A stretch of 64,000 nt of DNA, taken from Flagellimonas hymeniacidonis. Its GTDB lineage: Bacteria; Bacteroidota; Bacteroidia; Flavobacteriales; Flavobacteriaceae. Below the pieces are notes generated by a model, which did not search any database, was not told the DNA's origin, and worked only from the letters and a program-made list of their open reading frames with translations. The DNA lies in assembly GCF_008040165.1 (NCBI RefSeq), contig NZ_VRUR01000001.1, forward strand, positions 184,150 to 248,149, written 5' to 3'. Within the stretch, counting starts at the first letter, position 1, and each line of letters begins with the position of its first letter. A program made the translations under genes and the position numbers. Positions 16,045 to 23,500 of this stretch are shown here, in pieces.

Positions 16045-17625
16045 TTACGGAAGTAAGTATTTTCCGTTTTCTATTCTTAAAATATTCAAAGGGTTTTCAG
16101 TTTTCAACTCATCTGGAAGTAGTGAATCTGGATAGTTTTGATAGCACATTGGTCTTGTAAATCTTGTTATTGCAGCAGTTCCCACAGAAGTCATCCTTGC
16201 ATCGGTGGTAGCCGGAAAAGGTCCCCCATGCACCATGCTATGGCACACCTCAACTCCTGTGGGAAATCCGTTAATCAGCAACCTGCCCACTTTTCGTTCC
16301 AATACCTTCAACAAATCTGCATATTCCTCCAAATCTTCTGGGGTTCCATGAACAGTGGCCGTTAGATGCCCATTTAGGTTTTTAGCAACGTCCATGATCT
16401 CAGTTTTATCTTTCGTTCGAACCAACAAGGTAGATGGACCAAAAATTTCCTCTTCCATTTCCTTATCTGATAAGAAATGATTTGCAGATACAGACAGTAC
16501 TTCAGCCACACCTTGTGCTTGTCCTTCAGCTTTCTTTCCGATAGAAACAGATACAATCTCGTTTTTAGTTTTCAACCTTTCCAGTCCTTGATTATATGCT
16601 CCATGAATTGCTCCTGTGAGCATCGTTGTGGATTCTGATGCTTCAATGCTAGTTTTTAGTGCGTCCTCAAAAAGATTGCTCTCATCCATTTTAGGGAGTA
16701 CCGTAATTCCTGGATTAGTACAAAATTGACCTGCACCTAATTGCACAGAGGTTGATAGCCCTTCTGCCAGCGCTTGATGTTTTTCCTTTAGAATTGCAGG
16801 AAGAACAAAAACAGGGTTAACACTCCCCATTTCCGCATAAACCGGTATGGGTTCCTTTCGCTTGGCAGCTTCATCAAATAAAGCCTTTCCTCCCCTAAAT
16901 GAACCTGTAAACCCAATAGCTTTTATAAGTGGATGGCGAACAATTGCCTGCCCCACTTCAATTGACGCTCCCTGGACCATTGAAAATACACCATTAGGCA
17001 TGTTTGTTTGCTTTGCCGCTTTTACAATTGCAGTTCCCACCAACTCAGAAGTTCCGGGATGTGCTGGATGTGCTTTTACAACAACGGTACAACCTGCCGC
17101 TAAAGCCGATGCCGTATCCCCACCAGCTACTGAAAAAGCTAGAGGGAAGTTGCTTGCTCCAAAAACCCCTACCGGTCCTAGAGCTATTTGCATTTGTCTT
17201 ATATCTGGTTTTGGAAAGGGAGTTCTGTTGGGGTCGGCTTCATCAACTCTTGCATCCACCCATGATCCATCCCTTAAAAGGGAAGCGAACAGCTTTAATT
17301 GCCCTGTGGTTCTGCCCAACTCACCTGTTAACCTGCCCAAAGGCAAGCCCGTTTCCTGACTGCACAAATCAACTAATTCACCTTCGATTTGCATTAATTC
17401 TTCTGCAATACCTTCTAGAAAAATTGCCTTTTCCACTCCTGTTTTCTCCCTATATAGGATAAAGGCTTTTTCAGCAAGTCTTATTGCCTCATTCACCTCT
17501 TCCAGTGTTGCCTCATAATAAGAGGTAGGTAATTCGTCGCCTGTAGCTGGGTTTTTTGCATGAAAAAAGGTAGTTCCTTTTGCTGAAAAGCTAGTACCAA
17601 AAATATTTTTTCCACTTGTCTTCAT
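16045..17625 (-). CDS. Aldehyde dehydrogenase (NADP+), likely alpha-ketoglutarate semialdehyde type
   Basis: This is a 526-residue ALDH from the ATG at 17625 (another ATG lies 3 bases before; a TTG at 17682 would add 19 residues and is less likely). The nucleotide-binding part is VGVFGASNFPLAFSVAGGDT and GFTGSFRGGKALFDEA. The catalytic Glu lies in YAEMGSVNPVFVLP and the nucleophile Cys in GAGQFCTNPG. The GASNFPLAFS signature and the length match 2,5-dioxovalerate (alpha-ketoglutarate semialdehyde) dehydrogenases, which oxidise that aldehyde to 2-oxoglutarate in sugar-acid or hydroxyproline breakdown. No pathway partner is nearby, so the substrate is inferred from family likeness only. Confidence 0.88.
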   Translation of the reverse strand: MKTSGKNIFGTSFSAKGTTFFHAKNPATGDELPTSYYEATLEEVNEAIRLAEKAFILYREKTGVEKAIFLEGIAEELMQIEGELVDLCSQETGLPLGRLTGELGRTTGQLKLFASLLRDGSWVDARVDEADPNRTPFPKPDIRQMQIALGPVGVFGASNFPLAFSVAGGDTASALAAGCTVVVKAHPAHPGTSELVGTAIVKAAKQTNMPNGVFSMVQGASIEVGQAIVRHPLIKAIGFTGSFRGGKALFDEAAKRKEPIPVYAEMGSVNPVFVLPAILKEKHQALAEGLSTSVQLGAGQFCTNPGITVLPKMDESNLFEDALKTSIEASESTTMLTGAIHGAYNQGLERLKTKNEIVSVSIGKKAEGQAQGVAEVLSVSANHFLSDKEMEEEIFGPSTLLVRTKDKTEIMDVAKNLNGHLTATVHGTPEDLEEYADLLKVLERKVGRLLINGFPTGVEVCHSMVHGGPFPATTDARMTSVGTAAITRFTRPMCYQNYPDSLLPDELKTENPLNILRIENGKYLLP

Positions 17626-17745
17626 CATTCTATTGGCAATAAGATTAGTTGGTAAAAGTAAGGTGTTATTTGAATCAATCAAAAAGAGATTTGCATCGGG
17701 AAATGGGTTTGACTTTTGTTATCAAAACTCATAATAATTGATGGT

Positions 17746-18885
17746 TTAATTGGATAGCATATCCAAATCAACAACTGTCCTGAATCCGAGGTGTCCAGTA
17801 GAAGAATCTGTCGCCGAAGACATTCTGGCAGATATCCTATAACTGGAACAATAGGCAGCATTACACAAATAAGACCCTCCTCTTATTATTTTTTCTTTCG
17901 CTAAAGGATTATTGGAATTGAATGGAGTTTCTGCCCCCTTAGGGTTTCTAACAACGCCCTTTTCCAAAATTTTTTGGTAGTATTTCGCATTGTACCAATC
18001 ACTTGTCCATTCCCAAACGTTCCCAGACATATCATAAAGATTATTTGCATTAGGAGGGAACTTAGCTACTGGCGATGTACTTTCATAGCCATCGGTCTTC
18101 AAATTTACCACAGGGAATTCTCCTTCCCATGTATTGGCATACTGGGACAGTTGTGAAAAATCATCCCCCCAGAAAAAAATGGTGTTTAATTTTCCCGCTC
18201 TAGATGCAAACTCCCACTCCGTTTCCGTAGGAAGGCGCCTATTGGCCCACTTACAATACGCCAAAGCATCTTCATAGGCAATATGTACTACAGGATGGTC
18301 CTCTTTACCATTAATGGAGCTTCCCGGGCCTTCCGGTTGCTTCCAATTGGCTCCAATGGACCACTCCCACCATTTTGAAAAATCATACAGATTTGGTAAT
18401 GTTGTTTTTGCCTTCTTAAAGATTAATGACCCAGGTTGTAATACAGAATCCGGCGGTTTTGGAGTGCCTTCAGGAACTTGCTTTTTTAGCTCTTCCCAGT
18501 CCGGTTTTCGTTCGGCAATTGTAACATAGCCTGTTTCCTTTACAAATCTGGAAAATGCCCTATTCGTTACTAAAGTAGTATCCATAAAGTAGCCGTCCAC
18601 AGCAACTTTATGTGCAGGTTTTTCATGAGACATAGCCTCTTTGTCATGAGCAACAGCGCCTTGGATGAAAGTACCTCCCGGAATCCAAACCATCCCATCC
18701 GGTATTTTAATATTTGAAGGTTTCTCCTTGATTAATCCCAAGGTATCCATAACCATTACCTTTTTTGGAACGGTACTTTCTATATTGGATTTCTGTTTGC
18801 TCTTTTTGTTGGAACATGCTATTGAAATAACCAAAATGTATAAAAGGAATGTGCTTTTGAAGAAAATAGGTTTGATATGATTCAT
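17746..18885 (-). CDS. Formylglycine-generating enzyme-like (SUMF1/FGE) lipoprotein
   Basis: This is a 379-residue protein from the ATG at 18885 with a lipoprotein signal (VISIAC). The FGE-sulfatase fold is clear: MVWIPGGTFIQGA, the TLVTNRAFSRFVKETGY segment, RLPTETEWEFASRAG, NLYDMSGNVWEWTSDWYN, and the end segment IRGGSYLCNAAYCSSYRISA then TGHLGFRTV. Both catalytic Cys residues of true formylglycine-generating enzymes (CxxxxC) are present, unlike many FGE-like proteins. True FGEs oxidise a Cys in sulfatases. No sulfatase gene lies in the window, so targets would be elsewhere. The start at 18900 is also possible. Confidence 0.85.
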   Translation of the reverse strand: MNHIKPIFFKSTFLLYILVISIACSNKKSKQKSNIESTVPKKVMVMDTLGLIKEKPSNIKIPDGMVWIPGGTFIQGAVAHDKEAMSHEKPAHKVAVDGYFMDTTLVTNRAFSRFVKETGYVTIAERKPDWEELKKQVPEGTPKPPDSVLQPGSLIFKKAKTTLPNLYDFSKWWEWSIGANWKQPEGPGSSINGKEDHPVVHIAYEDALAYCKWANRRLPTETEWEFASRAGKLNTIFFWGDDFSQLSQYANTWEGEFPVVNLKTDGYESTSPVAKFPPNANNLYDMSGNVWEWTSDWYNAKYYQKILEKGVVRNPKGAETPFNSNNPLAKEKIIRGGSYLCNAAYCSSYRISARMSSATDSSTGHLGFRTVVDLDMLSN

Positions 18886-18977
18886 CTTCTCATATTTCAT
18901 AATAATGACTTTTATTCTTTACTGGTAAATCAAAGGTAATCCATTCAGATATTCCATTGCAGAATTTAGTGCAAACA

Positions 18978-19006
18978 AAAAACGCTCAAGTAAACTTGGC
19001 GTTTTT
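18978..19006 (-). terminator. Terminator next to the left island repeat, probably the original tRNA-Arg terminator
   Basis: The arms AAAACGCTCAAGT and ACTTGGCGTTTT pair with one bulge. On the minus strand the hairpin is followed by a T run. It lies 20 bp beyond the tRNA-Arg half at 19026-19069, as a terminator would lie beyond the tRNA before the island inserted. Confidence 0.6.
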
Positions 19007-19025
19007 CTTATGGCATTATTTAGTT

Positions 19026-19069
19026 GTGACCACGGTAGGATTCAAACCTACGACCGCTGGAGCCGAAAT
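19026..19069 (-). repeat. Left attachment site (tRNA-Arg 3' half)
   Basis: 44 bp identical to 38563-38606. It holds the anticodon loop, variable loop, T arm and 3' acceptor strand of tRNA-Arg but no 5' half, so it is not a working tRNA. It marks the left junction of the island. Confidence 0.92.
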
Positions 19070-19223
19070 TCTTAATAGAAATAACAATATTTTTTAAAAC
19101 ACTGAATGACAATAGTTTATACTTTTTCATTTGGCCTTATTTAACTAGTAACATACTCGCTTATATGCCTAAAATTTTCTATTCCCAAGGCTCTCTGTAA
19201 GGCATATTTGGCATCAATATATA

Positions 19224-19248
19224 AAAAGCACCTAATTTGGGTGCTTTT
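19224..19248 (-). terminator. Rho-independent terminator
   Basis: A 9-bp stem (AAAAGCACC at 19224-19232 with 19240-19248) has a 7-base loop and a T-rich tail on the minus strand. It lies 1 bp after the stop codon of the gene fragment at 19250, consistent with that gene's native end. Confidence 0.7.
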
Positions 19249-19249
19249 A

Positions 19250-19456
19250 TTATTCAAACATTACATCTTCTGGAACCATTTTAGCTACATTTATTGTTGG
19301 CAGAATTAAATGGTTAACTTTAGTTCCGTCGGTTTTTGCATGAAGTACGCCTCTAGTAGTTCCAACAGTTATCATGCTCATATGGGCTACAAAACCTTTT
19401 GGAAAAATTATTTTCCCTTCTTCTTTTTCAGAAAAACCTTTCCATCTATAAACTCA
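19250..19456 (-). pseudogene. C-terminal fragment of an unidentified gene
   Basis: The minus strand reads 68 codons from after a TGA at 19454-19456 to a TAA at 19250-19252. It gives YRWKGFSEKEEGKIIFPK, then GFVAHMSMITVGTTRGVLHA and LILPTINVAKMVPEDVMFE. The only in-frame ATGs lie in the second half, so a normal start is missing. The protein-like composition and the terminator directly after the stop suggest the tail of a real gene cut off near the island's left end. The family is not recognised. A short intact gene starting inside is less likely. Confidence 0.4.
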
Positions 19457-19590
19457 ATAACTTTTTTTAGGCTTCCGAACGTACTTAATAAAATGCTTAT
19501 ACATTGCTAACATGATGAATACGGCGCAAGGTTCAATAACAGGATTGACCTCTAACGAGTGTTTTAATCAATTCTTGGAGGATTCCGAGA

Positions 19591-19833
19591 GTGTTCTTAA
19601 TCATATTATTTGGAATTAAAGCAACAGAAGATATTGAATACACCTCTTACAGAACAACAAAACGCAAACTCCATGAATTAGTCAAACCCCCTAATTATAA
19701 AGTCTTCACTGATTTGACAAAGGTCATAATAAGCGCAGATAGGGAATTGGGTATTACCCAAGCCAAATGGGCCATTAAGCTCTACATTTTGAGGGATTCA
19801 ATAAACCAATCAGGTAACAAAAAAAATAATTGA
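19591..19833 (+). pseudogene. Truncated copy of the gene at 29723
   Basis: The first half matches the gene at 29723 nearly base for base: both read EDIEYTSYRTTKRKL, then VFTDL and ITQAKWAIKL. At the place of the ATG start of the full gene this copy reads ACA, so it could only start at a GTG at 19591. After about 19783 the match stops and the frame ends after 16 unrelated residues. It is therefore a broken duplicate. Similarity covers about 19597-19783 against 29696-29885. Confidence 0.65.
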
Positions 19834-19854
19834 AAAAACCAGAACCTCCTCCCA

Positions 19855-19888
19855 TAAAAAACCATCCCAAAGGATGGTTAGATTTTTT
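19855..19888 (-). terminator. Terminator after the RHS operon
   Basis: An 8-bp stem AACCATCC/GGATGGTT (19860-19867 with 19872-19879) with T runs on both sides can work in both directions. It lies 20 bp beyond the stop of the last RHS-operon gene at 19908. Confidence 0.75.
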
Positions 19889-19907
19889 TAAAAATATTGA
19901 TTGACTA

Positions 19908-20558
19908 TTATTTTGGAGTATTAGCACTTTTATTTTCTAACTCCTCAAAGAGCCTTAAAATATCAGATCCAATATCATTGTCCACTTTTTTAATTTCGCC
20001 CTCATACTTATAATCTAAATCCAAATATTTCGGCTTCGCTAAAAATGTGTAATGATTCTTTTTTATTTTGTCATATGATACTAACATAGTTACCGTGTCC
20101 AAAGATTGTTTGACTTCAATACTATTTATATAAAACAAACAATCCTTCTCTTTTAATCTAGTTGGTTTTAGTTTTTTACCATTTAAATAATCTTCTAACT
20201 GAAAATTATCCTTCCGGTAAATAAGACCTACTTTCTCATCGTTTTCGTATATCTCAAATACACCATATTTCAACTCATGACAAGATTTATCTTGAGCACA
20301 ACTAACAATGGACATTGAAACAATTAAACACACCGCAAACTGGATTTTTGACAATTCTCTATAGACCATAATAATACCTATCACTAAAAATACCAATGTT
20401 CCAAATATAATATTAATATCATAGGACATAATCCAATAATTGTAATCTTTATCTTTCTCGATATCTTTTTTGGTATAAATTAAATAAAGTATTGTTCCAA
20501 CAATTAATAATATACCTATTAGTAAATTTAAAAAGTCTATTGAATTTGAGCTTTCCAT
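19908..20558 (-). CDS. Membrane/lipoprotein next to RHS gene; candidate immunity protein
   Basis: As read from 20558 the protein has 216 residues. There are two membrane helices (9-29 and about 48-66), then a second signal-like segment that ends in SIVSC with an Ala-Gln-Asp after the Cys. The soluble part follows (KYGVFEIYENDEKVGLIYRK, YINSIEVKQSLDTVTMLVSY). An ATG at 20369 would give a plain lipoprotein of 153 residues, so either that is the true start or two short genes have been joined. It starts 7 bp after the RHS protein's stop. That is where immunity genes of polymorphic toxins lie, but no family match supports the role. Confidence 0.6.
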   Translation of the reverse strand: MESSNSIDFLNLLIGILLIVGTILYLIYTKKDIEKDKDYNYWIMSYDINIIFGTLVFLVIGIIMVYRELSKIQFAVCLIVSMSIVSCAQDKSCHELKYGVFEIYENDEKVGLIYRKDNFQLEDYLNGKKLKPTRLKEKDCLFYINSIEVKQSLDTVTMLVSYDKIKKNHYTFLAKPKYLDLDYKYEGEIKKVDNDIGSDILRLFEELENKSANTPK

Positions 20559-20565
20559 GCAAATT

Positions 20566-23500
20566 TTATTGTTCTTCTTCTATTGGGACACCTATTACTG
20601 GTCTTGCTTCTGGAATGTTTAATGGCACTACTCCCTTGTTTTCTTTCCTCATAATATCTTGAATTACCTCATTACCTCCTTTTTCCATTATTTTTAAAGC
20701 TGCTTTAAATGCATCAGTATCTACTTTAGCCTTTTCAGTTGCTCTCAATGCTTTTTTACTCGCTTGCCCTAAAATTATTCCTGGTAATCTTTCCTTTGCA
20801 ATATTCCCTAAAGATTTTCCATCAAAAAAATCAACTGTTATATTTATTCCTGTTCCTGTCTTACTAATTCCCTCTCCTAATGCAACTCCAGGGCCGAATC
20901 CTACTGCCGCACTTAATATTGCTAATCCATCGCCTCCTTCTTCCATAACCGTACCTGCTATTTGAGCTCCACCTTTTGTTGCTTCCGCAGTTCCTTCAGC
21001 AACTTCACCCATAGCTTCTGACCTATCCGCTAATCTTTCCTGTTGAATTTCTTCTTTTCTTGCTGCGTTTAAGGTCTTACCAGATTCTATTCTTCGATTT
21101 AATTCTTTACCTGTCTCATTATTTAAAAGGTCGCCAGCACCTTGTTTCATTCGGTCCATTCCAGCTTTGAATCTATCAAATAATTCCGCTCCTTCAAGCT
21201 CAACTCCCATACCGAGTTTGTTCTCTTGGAAAGCAAAGGTAGAATTATAGACGTAATCGTCAGCCAAGGGGTCTATCTGCCAGAACCTCCCGATTGCTGG
21301 GTCGCTTATCCTGAACTTCCATTCGTGAATATTCAATTCCAAATCCTCGGTAAATTCCTGACCTTGGTACGTATTCAAGTTGTTCTCTGCACCATAGGAG
21401 ATATTGTTATATCCCTTATGCTCCAGTCCTAATGGATAATAGTTCTGCTCCCTTCGTATCTCGAAAGATGCAATGATATTCCCATCGTTATTATCATCCG
21501 CATAGGTCAGTCTTGTGTTACCCCATATATCGACATATCTATAAACATACTGCCACCCATTGCCGTCAGGCTCTATATATCCTTCGAGTTGGGTAATCTG
21601 TTTAAGGTTCCCATTTTCGTACACGAACGACCCTGCATAATCAGTTGTAGTCCCATTGCTACTGATTTTACGAAGTTTCTTCCTATCAGAAGAATAAATA
21701 TAGTCAATGGTTCCTGTATTATTGCCACTACTGACTGTAATCTTGGTAGGCATGTTGAGATGATTGTACTCGATACCATTCACCGCTATACCTTTATTCA
21801 AGTCGGATGTCATATTTCCATTGGCATCGTAGGTGTACTCCGTGGCCTGATCTGTACCATCCTTAAACCCATAGGTATCGTTGCCGTTGTCCAATACCTT
21901 GGTCAATTTGTTTCCGCTATCATAGGTGTATACAAGGTTGTCCATGGTGCCAAAGGTTGTAGCAGCACTATTGGTATGGCCATTCCTTACCAAGGTGGTA
22001 ATGTTCCCCATCTTGTCATAATCCACATTGGTAAGGCTATAGTTGGTATTGCTTCCCATGGCATTCTCTATCCGGTTGAGGGCATCATATCCATACCGGT
22101 ACCAACGCAGGGCATTGTCATTGGCCGTTTTCCATTCGGTCTCGGCGATGTTCCCATTGTACAGCGCGGTACCGCCATGATCTGCCGTATTGTAATTGAT
22201 ATCAAAGGCAAAGAGGTCGTTCCCCAAATTGGCAGGGTCGTTGATCTGTTTTAACCAACCCCGTACATTGTATTTGTAATCCACGGCCTGCAAACTTCCG
22301 CCAACGGTTTTCTTCTTTAATTGCCCCAGTTCATCATATTCGTTCCGTACCAGTTCCTCGGTATGGCCCCCTATGGTCTGTTCCAGTTTTACCAACCTTG
22401 CCGCCTGATCATAGGTAAAATCATCTATGGTCACTATAGGTGCATTGGCCCCTTTGGTATGGGTAGTTTTGCTCTGCAGTACCTTCCCGGCAAAATCCAA
22501 TTTGGTCTCCACAATGTCAGTTGTATTGAGATAATTGTTCTTACTTGCCGTATATATAGGCCGCCCCTTAACATCATAACCTGTAATGGTGGTAATCCAA
22601 TTAGTGGTTCCCAGCACCCTTACCTTGCTTACTGTAGGGAGTCCATGGGTATTGGTCGTGGCTGCCTGCCCCAATACTGTTGTGGGAACGGCAAGTCCAT
22701 CTTCGTCCTCATAGTTATCATAATAATTAATGGTAAACACCTCATTATAGCTTGTGGGGTATGCATCATTGCTATAGTATACATTTGTGCCTGCCAAGTT
22801 CAAGGCGGTGCCACGTTTTTCTTCAAAAGTATCCGTCGTGTTATCAGCGGCATTTTGAAGTGCAGCTCTTGTGCTGCTTGTATTGTCATCCCTTCCGGTG
22901 TAGATGACCCTTCCAAAGGCATCATATTTAGTAAAGAGCCATTGGTTCAATGCCTTTAAATTTGCATCCCTGGTCATTATAGGTCTGTTCAGTTTGTCAT
23001 AGACAATTTCCTCCCATCCTTTTCCAGGCAATTTTTTCTCCACCAAACGGTTACGGTGGTCATATTTATATTGATAGCACAACTCGCTAAGTTCGGTGCT
23101 GCTTACATTGTCCACGGTCACTTTTGGCGGGAGCACATAGGTGAGGTTGCCAAAATCATCGTACACATAATAAGTGTCGTGCGCACCATTGTTATAGGTC
23201 CTTTTTAACAATACCTGCCCCAATTTATCGGTAAATTCCTCGGTACTATGGTCCGTCCCGGAGGTATGGTTCTCATCATAGGTTACTTTTTTATACAGGG
23301 CATTGGCGGGATAGGTGCCATGGTTGACCAACTGTGGCGCTTCTGTATTTCCACCACTAAAGGAAATGGAAAAGTGTCGCACCTCATTGGCATCGTTGGT
23401 GTCATACCCAAACTCTATTTCATGTCCCCCGCCCATGCGCCAATCGTAACCTGGGGCCGCTTGTTTTAACACTCGGTTCAACGGGGAGGCCTCAAATTGG

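Noticed and set aside
17626-17682. TTG start extending the aldehyde dehydrogenase by 19 residues
   Set aside because: The added residues are not typical of the family and an ATG pair stands at the usual N terminus.
19026-19069. Possible second tRNA-Arg
   Set aside because: Only the 3' half is present; no D arm or 5' acceptor strand, so it is an attachment-site copy.
20566-21230. Assigning a named toxin to the RHS C-terminal tip
   Set aside because: No nuclease, deaminase, ADP-ribosyltransferase or other catalytic motif could be recognised by eye.
21589-22254. 221-codon plus-strand frame inside the RHS gene
   Set aside because: Antisense to the well-supported RHS repeats; the composition reflects the repeat codons of the other strand.
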